From Lepraria neglecta (Eukaryota; Ascomycota; Lecanoromycetes; Lecanorales; Stereocaulaceae): 64,000 nucleotides of DNA. The translations under genes were made by a program, and so were the position numbers. Below the pieces are notes generated by a model, which was given only the letters and a program-made list of their open reading frames with translations, was not told the DNA's origin and did not search any database. The stretch lies in NCBI GenBank assembly GCA_033220425.1, contig CM065647.1, forward strand, positions 496,001 to 560,000, written 5' to 3'. Below are positions 11,131 to 26,150 of the stretch, piece by piece (position 1 is the stretch's first letter; the number at the start of each line of letters is the position of its first letter).

Positions 11131-14100
11131 TTCCTAAGAGGTTCCTAGGTGTTTTCGATATTATCGTACCCTTTCTATTTAACTAGATACTTCTAATTAA
11201 CCTAATTTAGAATCCTCTCGACCTCGAACTCCGTTTCTTCTTTAACGTTATAATAAAATATTTCCTATAAGGGTATATTAGAGTCTACTAGCTCTAAGAG
11301 TAAGATATAGAATACTAGATATACCTTAGTATCAGGTAGAAGCTCGAGTTTATAGTTAATAGGTCCTTTTACCTATTTAATTAAGAATAGTCCGACCTTA
11401 ATATAATCTAGTTTCTTGCTTAGTCTTATCGTTCTTATATTTTTTATTAGGAGGTATACTTTATCCCCCTTTTTTAGCTAAGGAATATTCTTTCTTTTCT
11501 TATTAATTCGTTCCTTTAGTTTAGAATTTAAGCTTTTAATAGATCTTTATATATCCTTATATAAATTCTTCAGCTTATCCGCCTTTACTAAGGCTTTTTC
11601 TATATTAGGTCCCTCCCTAGGTTATAGAAAAGTATTTATATTCTTTCTATAATTAGTAAAGAATAGTATTAGCTTTATTATATCTAATATCTTATTATTA
11701 TATACCAGTTATACTATTAGAAGTAGTAATACCTAGTTATCCTATTTCTAGTTAATATAGTACCTAAGGTACGCTTCTATTATCTAATTTATATGTTCTA
11801 TTTATCTATCTATCTATAGATAGTATATCGTTAATATTCTTAGTTTCGTTCTAATTACTCCGATAAGTATCTTCTAGTAATTAGATATAAAGAGCTTGTC
11901 TCTATCTAATATAATCGACTTTAGTATACTATAATCCCTTATTAGCCTATCTAGTAGTATGAATACTAGTTAATCTACTTTATAGGTTTCCTTAAAAGGT
12001 ACTATAATAGTATACTTCGTTAGTTTATCCATAATAACTATAATTAAATCGAAGGTATCCTATATAGCTGGATCCTTAGATAGTAGTAACTTAACTATAA
12101 AGTCTATTATAACGTTATCCTATAGTAATTCTAGAACTAGTATAAATTATATTTATCCATATTTGGTATATTATATAGACTTATTCTGCTGGTATTGAAT
12201 ATATTCTTTAATATATTATTCAACGCGCGCTCGAAGTTTTAGCGCCGCGTATCCTCGTCCTAGGAGTTCTACTATCTTAGTAACTCCCGGATAACCTTAT
12301 AATAGGTTATCGTAGTAATCCCTAATTACTTCTTCTATATATTATTCAGGTAGATAAGTTTTCCTCTAGTATTTAAGTAATACTATATCCGGCTAATCCT
12401 TTCTTAGGATTATTGCGAATATATTATCTTCGTAGGCCTTTACGATCCTGTTAGTTATATTAGGTCCTATTATACAAAGGGTTATAGCTAATACCTAGTA
12501 TAGTACTAATAATCCATCGGCTTCTTTCTTTAGGATTAGTCGTTCTATAATATCCTTTTCTTCTATATAGTCTAATCGCCTACTAAGGGCGTCTACTTAA
12601 CTATTATCCTTCCCTAGGGTATAGGTTATCTTGAACTTATATTAACCTAGTAGTTCTAACTATCGGACCTATTATCTATTTAACTCCTTTATTATTATAA
12701 AGTTAAGAAGGTTCTTATAGTCCGTAAAGATAGTTAAGTCTAAGTAGCTTTCTATATATACTCGCTAGTTCTAAAGTATATATACTACGATAAGTAACTC
12801 CTTGTCGTGTATATTATAGTTCTATTCTACTACTAATATCTTCCTTGAATAGTAGGTAACTAGATACTATTTTTAGTCTTTTATCTAGTATAAGTATACT
12901 CCTATTATAAGATCTAATATATCCGTTTCAATATAAGCTAGCTTGTTTATTTAAAAGGTATAGAGTACTAGTAGATCCGTATATACCTTCTTTAGTATAT
13001 TAAACGCCTTCTATTAGTCTTTTCCCTATATAAATCCGATATTCTTCTTAGTAATATCCGTTAGCGGTAGTACCTTCTTAGAGTAGCCCTCGATAAACTT
13101 CCTGTTAAAGTTAGCAAATCCTAAGAAGCTTTATACTACTTTGACGTCCTATAGTATAGGCTATTCAGCTATAGCCTTAATCTTCTCTAGGCTTATACTA
13201 ATACCTTTTATACTAACTATAAATCCTAGAAACTCTACTAATTCCCTATAGAATTCGTACTTTTCTAGTTTAAGAAGAAGTTTTACTTGTAATAGGTATC
13301 CGAGGATATCCTATATATACGTAATATATTCTTTCTTATTCTCAGAATAAATTAGTATATTATCGAGGTACGCTATCGCTATTCAATCTAAGTATACTCG
13401 TATAATATTATTAATAAGTACTTAGCAGGTTACTGGTGCGTTAGTAAGTCTAAATAGTATTACTAGATACTTATAATAGCTATATCTTGTTTAGAAGGTA
13501 GTTTTCTATTCTTCGCCTCCTTTCATCCAAATTAGGTTATATACGCCTCTAAGATCTAGTTTAGTATATATCTTTGCTTTCCTAAGCCGATCCTATAGCT
13601 CGCCGATATTAGGTAAAGGATATCTATTCTTGATTATAATGTTATTTAACTTTCGATAGTTAATATATAGTTATAAGCTTCCGTCCTTCTTTAGTATAAA
13701 GAGGATTAGGTAACCTACTAGTAATTTAGATTCTCGAATGAATCCTTTTTTAAGGTTCTCGTTAATATACCCGCGAAGTACTTTAAGTTCCTTTTCTAAT
13801 AATATATAAATAGGTCTAAATATTAGTTACTTACTAGGTTCGAGTTCGATCTTATAATCCTATAGCTAATACTTAGGTAATACTTCTATATTCGTCTCTT
13901 CCTCGAATAAGTATACCTACTTACTATATTCCCGAGAGATAGAGGGTATATTAGTTCCTCCCTTAACTCTTACTTTATTATCCCGCTAACCTTTACTAGT
14001 AACTATAGAGTCGGACTACCCTTTAGTACCGTCCTTATACGAAGCTAAGGTAATATATACCTCGACTAGTCTTCGGTTCGACTTCTTATCTACTATTAAA

Positions 14101-16288
14101 CGCTACTAATATATAGGTATAATCCTAGTAATATTTCTGGATTAATCTATCTTGAGTACTCCTCGAGCCTAATTAATTATTAGGTTATACTTCTTTAACC
14201 AAGGTATTCCTAAAATTATATAATAGGTAGCTATCCTAATAACATTAAAGGTAATCTCCTTATAGTAGCGCTGAATTATAATAGGTAACGAAAGTATCTC
14301 TTCGTCTACCTTTCCTATTAATAGTATTAACCTATTAGCTATCTAAAGATTATACTACTATAACTTCTTTCGAGTTAGTATTCTAATTATTCGTACTAAG
14401 TCTCGCGAGATAAAGTTTCTAGTAGCTCCAGAATCTATTATCGTAACGGTCCGCTATCCGTTAATAATTACTAGTATCTTTATATATATATCGTATTGCG
14501 CGGAACACAGATATTATTTAGGGGTTAATATATTGATCTCCTTATAGCTACCCCTACTATAAGGGATTACTCTTTTCCCGCTTGTAGGAGTAGGAACCAT
14601 ACCTTTGACTTCGACTATATATACTTCTCGTAGTTATTATATAGATAGGCGTACTATTCTATTAAATAGTATTCTCTAGCGCTTAGGTTATTATTTAATT
14701 CGTAGATAACTCTCTTTAACTATTCCTTATCGCGTCCTAGGAAGTATTAGTATATTCTTTTCGTCGCGAGGTACTATAGATATCCGTTTTCCTTATATTT
14801 ATAGTAATAGCTATATCCGTAGGGTAGTGTTCTTACTGGCCCCTTGGCTATATTCCTCGGCGTACTATACTATACGTAGTGAAGCGATATATATTCTTCC
14901 TATAGTATGCTCTTGTGACCTTAGTAATTCTAATCTATCCGATAGTCTAGCTATATATATTCCTTAGAGCTTTCTTCTTCTTCCTTAGATATAGTAGTTT
15001 TAGGTATTATCCTTCTTGGTAGTCGTATTTCTTCCTACTTAGCTTCTAACGTACTAAGGGCTTCTTCCTACTCTAGATCTATTTTGCTTTCTTCCTAATC
15101 CTACTTAGACTTTTCTTCTTAAGCCTTACTATCGTCTTTAGTATTTAGGTTATTTCTATATTATTCCCTAATACACGCGTTAAACTTCCTTATAAAGTCG
15201 TTATCGCCGTTTTCGAATTCTTTATTAAGTTCTTCTTATATTATCCTATTATACTAGGAACTAACGTCTTCTTCGACTTTATCCTATACTAGTAGAATCT
15301 CCTTAGGCGTACCGTCTATATCGTCCTAGGTATATACTTTCTCTAGTATATTTAGCTGCGGTCGATATACTATATTTTTCGACTTGTAGTCTCTAGCGAA
15401 GTAGCCCGGTTTACTATAGCTATAATACTTTAGTATTTTCTTATTGCCGTTTTACTACTTCTTACCCCTAGCTAGCCCCCTAAAGGCCTATTTGCCTTTC
15501 TTCTCTATAAAGTCTAGTTCTATAGGTATATACCTATAGGGGTCGTATTCTTTATATCCTAGGTAATAGCTCCTTGATTTAGCGAAAAAGCTTAAGTATC
15601 CTATTCCGCCGACTCCTCTATTATATCTCTTCTCTATAGTCCTTTCGAATAGCTTATTATTAATTTCGATTACTTCTTCGATTAGTTTATTAAGGGTATT
15701 AATAATAATCCCTAACCTTATAAGCTTGTCTTTAATATTGTCCTTAAGACCTCTCCGGTATATAGTTATTAATATATTATCGTCCTAGTTAGTCTTTACT
15801 ATATATTACTGAAATTAAGTTAAGTACTCTAATATAGATTTCTTCTGGGTTATATACTAGATAGTTTATATTACTATATTAACTTCGTTTAATAGACCGA
15901 ATATACGGCGGATTTCGAGTCTAAATATAGCTATACTCTCTATCTATTATTTGATTTCGCTGTCTTCGTCGTTATCTTCTATATACTTCTTTAGGAACGA
16001 ATTAACCTACTTTTAGGCTCTTCTATATAAGTAAGTAATAGCGAAGATAGGATATTATTATATAGGTATAAGGTCTCCTTAGAACTTCAAGTAAAGTAAT
16101 ACCTAGGATAGCTATCCCTCGAGCTTGTCTCTCTCTCCGTAGTATAAGTCGGGCTAGGCTATCTTAATATATCTACTAAGTCCTTCGTTAATAGTTAGGC
16201 GTCGTTATCCGCTTCCTCCTCCTAAGGAGCTTAGGGTAGGTACCCTAGGGTCTCTTAGTATAGCACTTATCCTTAAGGGTACTCAAAG

Positions 16289-16727
16289 TATTACAAACTA
16301 CGTTGCGTGCGGTAGTCCGTTATATATAGATTGATTCTTAATAGGGATAGAGGTACAATAGAGCAAGAGGGTGAAGTAGGCTTCAAGTAATACTAAGCGG
16401 GTCTAGTATATAATTAGATGATATATATTCAGTGCCTAGTCTAAGAGATCTATCGCATATAGTAAACAATTGAATAGCAAGTTGAGCACGATGCTCCAAG
16501 TAGTGCGAGCAGTACTCCGCATATATAGACATACGAAATCCATACCAAGCATTCCTGATCGCACTAGTCGCACTGATCGCACCGCGCTTATTGCGACCAC
16601 TACGCTCATCGCTTAATATGCCAAGCCTTCAGGGTCTGTCCGAGTCGGACACCGATTCGTCGACTCGAACCATGACGGGCGCTACGCTCCTTGAGCGTAT
16701 CCCTAATCATGTTTCCTGATCGTAACA
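16289..16727 (-). repeat. Right LTR of E4D (5' LTR by orientation)
   Basis: Same 439-bp repeat, clearly more RIPped than 10099-10537, and followed by GTACT at 16728-16732. Confidence 0.92.
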
Positions 16728-19700
16728 GTACTGTACCAGTCCACCGCTATACGAGTCATTTGATTCGCCGCAACAGTACCATTTCCGCACCAGTGCCTCA
16801 CCGCACTATCACTACCACCGTCACCGTTTCGGACCGAACCGAGAACGCCTTATCTATTTCCGTCTGAACTACACTACAAGGCTACAAGAACTACACTATC
16901 TACGAAGCTATATCGGCGGCCTTCTGCGTCAGCGTACTTTGCGTACAGCAGCAAATTCTGTTAGGGCGCTATTCCATTTCCGGATTTCGCCCCCAACGCT
17001 TGGCGCGGTACGAATTTCTGCCGAAGAATTGAGTTACTAAAGCTTTCCTTTGACACGAAAATACTTTCTTTAATCAATTATTGATAACGAGCTCCTTATA
17101 AGCTAAGCGGGAGTTACTCTAGAAGCTAAGAAGCCAAAGCTATTAGACCTTACCGTTTGCCTTACTTTCTAGTTAAATACCTTCTTAGCGAATAACGTCG
17201 ACGTATACGAAAAGAACATTAATATATTGTACTATCAAGTTATTCTTTCAATCGTTGATATATACAATCCGCTAGCAGATATTCTTAGGGGTAGTGAACC
17301 TTATATAAGACGTGGTTATTCAAATAGTAGAGCTCTCTTAGTCGATCCCTCGGAAGTTAACGCGAAGAAAGATCCTTTTATATTTCTACTTACTTAGAAG
17401 TATCCCTCTTCTCTCGCGGAGGCCTCCGCTATATTTATCAAGAGAGTTAGATTTTATAGAGACTCTGAATATTTCGAAGTCTAGAAGGTCGACTAAAAGG
17501 AAGCAGGGCGATATCGTAGCGAACCAGCTCCTAAAGACGCAGACGAGCTTCTAAGCCCTTGGATTTCACGAGTAGCTCGAGGAAAAGTACGTTAGTATTC
17601 ATTAACCTCGCGGTCCTCACTAGTTCCCTCTCTATCTAGTTCTCTTTCAGCTAGTCCGTTAGCCCTAAGGAAGTTTCTTCTACTAGGTAAGACCTATACT
17701 ATAGATAATATTATAAGGCGGGTTTTATTCCCGAACGGATTAACTATAATACCTATAGGAGGGAATAATAGCGGACAGAGCAGTTTATTAGGAGGATTAG
17801 TCTTCGGAAATTTCAACTAGAGGGGAGGTTAGCCTCCGTTTCCTCCCTAGTAATATAGAGCTCCTTAGAATCTAGAGAACTAATAATAAGGAAATAGCGA
17901 GATACCGCAGGCCCCTCCTAGCGTCGATACTGTACTATATAATACTATGATTTAAGCTATACGAGCTACGGTGCCAGAAGCGGTAAATAATACTCTGGCA
18001 AGTTACAATCTATATAAGTTCCGAGGTCTAGCTGGACCCCTAGGACTACTAGGCCCTATCGGAGAACCTGGAGAAGCCGGTTAGTCGAATCAATCTGGTA
18101 GTAGCGCTTTCTGTACCTATAAACTTGGTTTCTTTTACCCGGATTATCTAGAGTCTTAGGGTACTAGTAATATCGTACCGAATCCCAGAGAATTAATCTT
18201 CCGAGAAGTCTATACTTTCTATAGTTATACCTAAGACTTCGCTATTATAAAAGGCGAAGAGGTAGTAAGAAAGAATCTAAATAGTTACTTCCGCGGGGCG
18301 GCAGTAAATTAGTAGCTTAAGATTCTTTCCCAGGACGAGAAGGATACTATAATATAGCTACTAACCGGCCTCTAACGCCAAATCGCCAGGTTATAGGATT
18401 ATTTCAAGATTACGATATCTACGGCTTTGGAAGAACTAAGCCGATAGTCCTATACTTCGAGGGATATAAGTAAACGAAATAACCCATCGGTGTACGTCTA
18501 GAACGTATCCAAATATATAGTACAGGCCGGGATCACCGAAGAATATATATAGGCTATATAGGCGTGGAATTACCTTGATATAGAATTCCAGGCTACGATT
18601 CCTCCCCTGACTATAAATACGACCCTCCGAGAATTTATTAAGTAGCTAAAGGGTAGGAAGGAAATATAGTATTAAATATAGTTATAGAAGGAGTAATAGT
18701 ATAAAGATACTCGGAAGGAAATTAGGGAACGTGAAAAGGATAGGGATAATTAATAGGAATATTCTAGTAAGGAGAAATTCTTACCGCCGGGATAGTAAGG
18801 TAGGTACTCTTTATTACCGTATCGTCTATAGTAATATTAGTAGCGGCCTTTTCAGCAGAATAGACCGATAATAGGAGGATTTCCTCTATAATACGGATAT
18901 CAGCAGCTAGGATAGCCTTTTTATTCCAATCTATTTCAAGCGCCTTATACTTAGCCAGCTTATATTACTAATATATAGATAACGTAACTACCTTAGCAGG
19001 CTTCTAGTCAAGCTATAGGCTAGAACTAGCCTCTAAGAAACGCGCTTCCTCCTCCGAAGTAACCCCTTATAATTACCGCCGGAAACGTACAGCCAAATCA
19101 AAACCCTTACTCCGCAAGTCGATAGAATTAGAACTATAGGAACCGTAGAGGACGCCTATACTACCCTCTAAGGCAATATAGCTATAGTAATCGAAGCTAC
19201 GGTAATTAGAATTACGATCTACTAGCACTCCTAATACAGCCGGTCTACTTCGGTTAGGAAGTCTACTATAATAACTCCTAGGATAAGAACTACGGGTATA
19301 GAGTAGACGGAGCTACCGAAGGATATCACGCAGGCATAGATTATAATCCTTAAGATCCCTACGGCTACTATATAGGCACTGATAAGAACTTCTATAACGC
19401 CTAAAAAGTAGTCCCTCCCGAGGAAAAGAAGGAGTTAGAAGACGTAGATATAGGATTCGTAGTAGTCTCGTACCATATCTCTACTGGCAAGATAGGGTAC
19501 CGTTCCGTATATCGTCACTGTAAGGCAGATTTTCCTTTAAACAATCTGCTTTATATATACGTTAAGGCGAAAACATACCGCCGTACTAAGGCTTCTACGA
19601 AGAAGTTAGTTAATCCTATATCTACTAAAGAGGTACTAGTACTATTAATTAAGCCAGTATTACTACTAACGAAGGTAATCAATAAAGGCGATATAATCGA

Positions 19701-22700
19701 ATCCGCAGTACCCCGGTCATCTCTTAATAGCCTGTCTTTCCGTTTATAGTACTACCTTACTAGATAAATTACCTTATCCCCGAATACTCCTCGTAAGCCG
19801 GGATATCTTGATATAGGGTGCCTAATGACTATAATCGATCGCACTTTTCTGAAAAAAAGAATTCCTACCTTCGAAATAAAGGTATATAAGTTACCTATTA
19901 CGCTACGCGGGATCGGCTTGAATAGATATACTATAGCCGAATAGACTACCCTCGACTTCTATATAGACGGAGAATTAGAAGCAGGAGACTCGGTTACGAT
20001 TAAGATTACCCGAGACTTCTATATTATAGATAATTTAAAGGTAAACATACTTATCGGAATAGACGTCCTAGGACCTAAATAGGTTACTATTAACCTACTA
20101 TATAATAAGGTTATCTTCGGGAGCTATAATAACGTCTCCGTTCCTATTTAGACTACCGCTAGAGATAATATCTATATTCGTTATATTATACGCTCCGAAC
20201 GACGTTAGGAAGTTCTACCGCGGTCTATAGCTCAGGTTACTATAATAGTTAGAGGTAATACGTAATTGCCTGATAGAGATTTCCTCTTCGAGCCTTATAC
20301 TGCAGGTGTATATACCTATTTCATCGACTCTAGAGTCGACTTTATAAACGTTCGAAATAAAAAAAACACGCCTCTTATTATTAGTCGTTAATAATATATA
20401 GGCTTAGTAGTAGAGTATAAAGCGGAAGAAACCTACCCTATTAATCTAGATAATTATTCGTTAGCGGCGAAGACTGTATATAGCGAAGAATCCATGGCTT
20501 CCGAATTGACTAAGATGCTAGACCTAAGGCTAGCAATTACACGAACTCATATTAATCCTACTATAGAAACGAAGCTTGCTAACGATATTACTAGCTATAG
20601 CAAAATGGAAGATATCTCCGCCATTTAGAAGCTTACTAAGGAATACTCTCGAATCTAGAAAGATACTAGAGATATAATCGACCTCCCGGAATCTAAATGG
20701 CTGACTGTTCCTGTTATAACGAATTGGTAATCTTCTAACGCTAAACTCGGTAATAAGGTATATCCTCTTAGCCCTAATACCCGGGCCCTTATTAACGAAA
20801 AGTTCGATAAGATATATAACTAAGGAAAGATATCGTGGTCTACTAAACCTTTACTATTCGCTTTCCCTATATTTATTATATAGAAAACCGTCTATAAAGG
20901 TCTATAAAAGACTCCGAGGCGGAAGGGACGCGTCGTAGTCGATATTCGTGGACTTAATAAAATCACTATCTCTAATAATTATCCTTTACTACTCTAAAGC
21001 GATATTATATTATCCGTATAAGGATATATATAGATTAGTATCGTCGACTACAGCGGCTAATTCTACCTTTTCTTAGTTAAGAAGGAAGATCGGTATAAAT
21101 TTATAGTTATCTTGTACCGAGGGGCGGAGTACTATAATATCGTCGCTATAGGCTTTAAAGGATTAGTTCCTTATGTCTAGAGGAAGATAGATAATTTCCT
21201 TCGACTATACCGACACTTCGCGAGATACTATATAGATAATATAGTCATTTTTTCCCGATCGATAAACGAATACCTATAGTACTTAAAGATTATCTTCTCT
21301 CTATTTATAAGCCTAAAGATTATACTTAAACCGAAGAAGTCTTACCTTACTTACCCTTCCGTTATACTACTAGGATAGAAGGTAGATAGTTTCGGTATAA
21401 CTACTACTGTATAGAGAGTAGCAGCTATTAAGGATATTCGTTTCCCAGATATATTATAAATACTAGAGACTTATATTAGAATAGTAAATTAGTTATAAAG
21501 TAATATTAAGTACTTTACCTAGATTACTAAGCCTCTCTAGTATTATAAGACGGAGTTATTAAAGGGCTCCCTAGCGAAGGGTAGGTATATACGCAAGGCG
21601 TACTTATAGAATATAAAGTTCGTACTAACCGAAGAGGAATTAAATTCATTTAAGATACTTTAGAAGGCCCTAACGTCCGAAATATACCTATATTATCAGG
21701 ATCCATCCCGTCAATTATATATAGATATTAATACGTCTAAGAAGTACGGGATTGGCGTTATAGTATACTATATTAAGGGAGATCTATAAGGTAATTCTTT
21801 CCTAAGGGCTGATGTTCAGCCTATTCTATTTCTATTGAAGCTTCTTAACCCTACTAAAGCTCGGTATTAGCCTATAGAACTTGAAGTTGCCGGTCTCATT
21901 TAGACCCTAAAGAAGATCCTATACCTATTAGTATAGGTGCCGATAAAGAAAGTTATCATTTTTACCGATCATTTAGTAACTATAGATATCGCCCGGCAAA
22001 CTACCTTGTCCTCGTCCTCTTCCGATAGGATGAACCTTCGTTTAGTCCGAGCTTCCCAGTATACCTCGTAATATAACTTGGACGTGCGTTGGAGACCGGG
22101 GAAGTAGAATATAGTTCCTGATACCTTATTAAGACTGCTCCGTAAGAAGGAGGGAAAGGTAGATATAGATTTACTAGGAGTACTCGATAAGGTATTCACC
22201 TATAATATAACCTTTACCGAAATATCAGAAGACTACCGGAAAAGGCTTATAGAGGCGTATACCGAGGATAAGAAATAGTCTAAGATTATAATCGTTCTCT
22301 CCGAAGAAAAGGATAGGCTAGAGAAGCTAGATCCTAGAAGTACTAAGGGTGATGTCTGCGTTCCTAATATCCAATTCTTTCTACGAGATAGTCTTATCTA
22401 CTACAAGGATGATTTCGATAACCGAGAACGACTCTATATTCCCAAGACTATAGAATAAGAAGTCTTCGAACTAGCCTATAACAAGCGAAGTTATAGAGGG
22501 TTTCACTATATATATAAGTAGATCGTCGGAAATTATTATATAAGGCACCTTATACGAAGACTTAAGCGCTATATTTTATATTGTCCTGGTTATCAGCTAA
22601 ACCAAACTAAGAGATATATACCTTACGGGGAGATAAAACCGATTATTACCCTACCCAAGGTCTTTTATACTATTACTATTGATTTTATTCTTATATTACC

Positions 22701-24169
22701 TATCCTACAGAATAGTTATAATACTATACTTATAGTTACCGATAAATTCTCTAAGAAGGTTACTATAGTATCCGGGAAGGATACCTAGACTGCAGAGGAA
22801 TAGACTATTAGGTTACTCGCTGTATTAACTAACTAGGGAATTCCTAACGTAATCATCTCTAATAGAGATCCGAAGTTCCTTTCTGCACTATAGAAGGCCA
22901 TTTTCAAGGTATTAGGCACCGAGCTTATAGTCTCTACTACCTACTATCCTCAATCGGATAGTTAGTCCGAGCGAATAAATCAAATAGTCGAAATTGCCCT
23001 AAGGTTCTATATTATTTATTTCCTAGATAAACCCTAGGATAAGTTCGCCGTAACGCTTCGTTCAGTACTCAATAATTCTTCTAACGCTTCTACGATATTA
23101 TTACTAAATAAGATTATATACGGAATAAAGCTTAATAACGGAACAACGATTGCAGTTTCAACGTCTAAGAATCAGATAGATATTACTAACGCGAGGTCTA
23201 CAAATCGAAAGGAAGCCGTAGACGCAATTACTTTCGTAGCGGCTGAATCAAAGATTCGCTACGATTCTAAGTACGTTCCGCTCCTTATAGAGGAAGGAGA
23301 TATAGTCTTCCTAAAGCTCTATAAGGGATATTAATTACTAGGGTTAGACAACAAGAAGCTTTCCAACTAACGAGCTAGCCTATTTAAGATCCTTAAGAGA
23401 TACGGACGGCTTGTATATAAGCTCGACCTCCCCGAATTAATAACTATATACCCTGTCGTCTTAGTTATAGTACTAGAACCCGCTCCGCTTAGAGAGGACC
23501 CGTATAAGCGGCCGAGGGAAACCGGCTAGGACCCGGTATTCGACAACGACAAGGAAGGTACTAATGATTACTACGAGATTGAACGTCTACTTAACTAAAG
23601 AGAGAGAAGGCTTCCTAGTTATAGAAAGCGAATAGTAACCGAATACCTAGTTAAGTAGAAAGGATGGGGACCTGTCTAGAATAAGTAGTATAGTATCTAT
23701 AACTTAGTAGATGTAAGAGAGCTTATCTAGGAATACGAAGAAAAATATAGGCCTTAATTAGTACGAGGCTACCGAATAGAGTCTCGAAAAGAATCTAAAG
23801 GAAAGAGATAATAAAGCGCAACTCAGAAGAAATCCTGAACGCTACCTTTCTTCTTACACGCTAATAAGTATTAGTTATTAGCGTACCGTCAAGCTGGACG
23901 TTAAATATAGCGGGTCTTACTAGAGGCCCGAAGTATATTTAGGACAACGAGGACGTTAACTAGCTTTCTAATAGGGGCAGAAGGAACTTATATCTAGCTA
24001 TAACTACAGCCTTTATCTAGTATATATCTATATAGCTCTAGTAGATTTTTCGGTAGCAATTTTCACGCCTTCATCACGGTGTAGTAACGCGCTTATTTTT
24101 ACTTCGCGAAGATTATAATACCTTACCTTACTTAACTTACCTATACCTTATACCTTTTATACGCGATAT

Positions 24170-26150
24170 CGTATTAAATATAACCTATATCTTTTTCCGA
24201 ATACGAATTCGAGCTATAAGAAGATAGTATAGAAGAAAAGGATACGGAGGCCAAGTTTATTATTCCCTTACCTTTATACGATAGCTACTAGGGTATACCT
24301 TTTAAACCAAAAGATTACCGTTACGCCGAAGCTATTTCGTAGTACTACCTATCTAAAGACGACGACGCGCGGTTCATTCTTTACGGGTTACCTTCCGTTG
24401 ACGAGCTATTAGAATATCTACAGCGCCAAAACGAGGAGACCGTATCGTTTAGGTTAGGATTTAGACCTAATATTGATTAAATCGTTGGAATAATTAACGT
24501 ATATATTATTCCGAGGTACCCTATTACCGTAAACGCTAAGCTTCTACCTATTATTATAGAACCTAAGGAGCTAGTATATATATTATAGAATTTCATGAAC
24601 GATCCTTTTAAGGTAACTTTCAGAGAACTTATTAGTCCCTTAGCTTGCCCTATTAACGAAAACCTATACGTAGAGCTATTTATTCACCCGGACTTATACT
24701 AAGGTCTTAACCTTTATACCCCCTAAATTAATTATATACATTTTCTATAACTAGTACTATAGTATACTAACTACCTAAATTAACTAGAAGAGAGGCTAGA
24801 TCTAAAGAGGGAGCTCGATAATCTCTAGGATACTCTAGTCCTTCCTTTCCGTAAGCCTACTAGTCCGTTTATTCGCGTTAATTTACCTACCCTTAAGATC
24901 CTCCTTAGTAATAATAATTCCCCTACTTCGATAAAGCTACGCTCTAGTATTCCGGTATATACCTACTAGAAAGAAGGAGGTAGGGACTAGATAGGCGATC
25001 GGAAGGTTAACGACCCTCTACTTTATAATAAGCCTAATTATAATATAATAGTAGACGAATCTATATAGCCGCTAACTGGCGTTAATCTTTTATCGCTTTA
25101 GGTAGCTAATATTACTAAGAATAAAGTAATCTCTCGGATAGAGCGCTATAAGAGATAGCCTATAGTCTTCTATTTAAGGGACCCGCTGTATTCGGAATAG
25201 ACGAATTATAGCTAGGTAGTAAAGCGTTACGATAGCAAGATAGAAAAATAGGTCTATAAGGTTCTATTCGGATATATATAGATATATAGAGATAAAGGAG
25301 AGCGGTCGTATAATATAGACTAGGAGGATTTTACTAGGATGAAGGTATATAATAAGTATACTATCGTTAATAGCCGAGTCTATAAAATTTAGGCTACGCC
25401 GGGTAAGGCTACGGAGATAGCTTTAAAGTTAAAGCGTAAGGGAGGAAAAAATACGCCGGGCCTGCTACTAAAGTATTAGAAGGTAGAGATACCGCTAAAG
25501 GAGTTAGTAACTAAAATAAAAGGAAAGGGCGAGAAGACTATACTAAGGAAGGAGCCTACGTAGGAGCCTCTACCACCTCTAAAAAATACTATACCCGCAA
25601 AGTAGAAGCCGAATATAATTCTTATCGATAGTAATAAAGATAAAGAGGAGCTACTACTAGATAATAATATAAAGGATAAGCTTATCGCTACCCTAACTCT
25701 AGATAATAAAAACCTTAAGAAGAACTTACGTATTGCGAAAGGAAAGGTAGTAGCTATAGCGTAGCTGCTTGAAGGATTTTATAAGGTATTCAACAGCTAT
25801 ACTAGACGTATATTCAAGTGGAGCAGGATTATTATATACTAGAAATTATTTATACCGCAGACGAAGGTTTCTACGTAAACTTTAAAGGTCTAGGGCGCTT
25901 TTAAAGCTGTAAAGAACGAAATAGACGAGCTTATAGATAATCGGGCATACTATAATAGTATTACTAAACGTATTAACGACGCTATTATTCTTTTTACTAA
26001 TACTTTCCCTACTATATCGCGTGTTACCTTCTATAATAGTTTATTTAAGAGCTAGAGATAAGCTCCTTTAGAGAACTTCGGGAAGCTGGTAGAAGACGAT
26101 AATATCGAGCTTAATACTCGAGGGGAGCTATATATTACCGAATAAGTATA
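24170..26150 (+). other. Extra coding-like stretch downstream of pol in E3C
   Basis: After the chromodomain end near 23760 the plus strand again shows amino-acid-like composition over about 2 kb, rich in charged residues with long K/E segments, between RIP-type stops. No known domain is recognised. Its place downstream of pol is where some LTR elements carry an additional gene. It is a fossil and cannot be assigned a function from the sequence. Confidence 0.4.

Larger units (their letters stand above)
10099..16727 (-). mobile_element. Gypsy LTR retrotransposon E4D, minus orientation, RIPped
   Basis: LTRs of 439 bp (10099-10537 and 16289-16727) share the duplication GTACT (10094-10098 and 16728-16732). 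The coding strand is minus: gag about 16200-14700, protease about 14480-14080, RT about 13900-13020, RNase H next, integrase about 12600-11200. A purine-rich tract (minus strand, 10538-10556) adjoins the left LTR, confirming orientation. Size is 6.6 kb and it sits in the leader of E3C. Broken throughout by RIP-type changes. Between pol and the left LTR, at about 10780-11130, the better reading is on the plus strand, that is antisense to pol. Confidence 0.88.
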
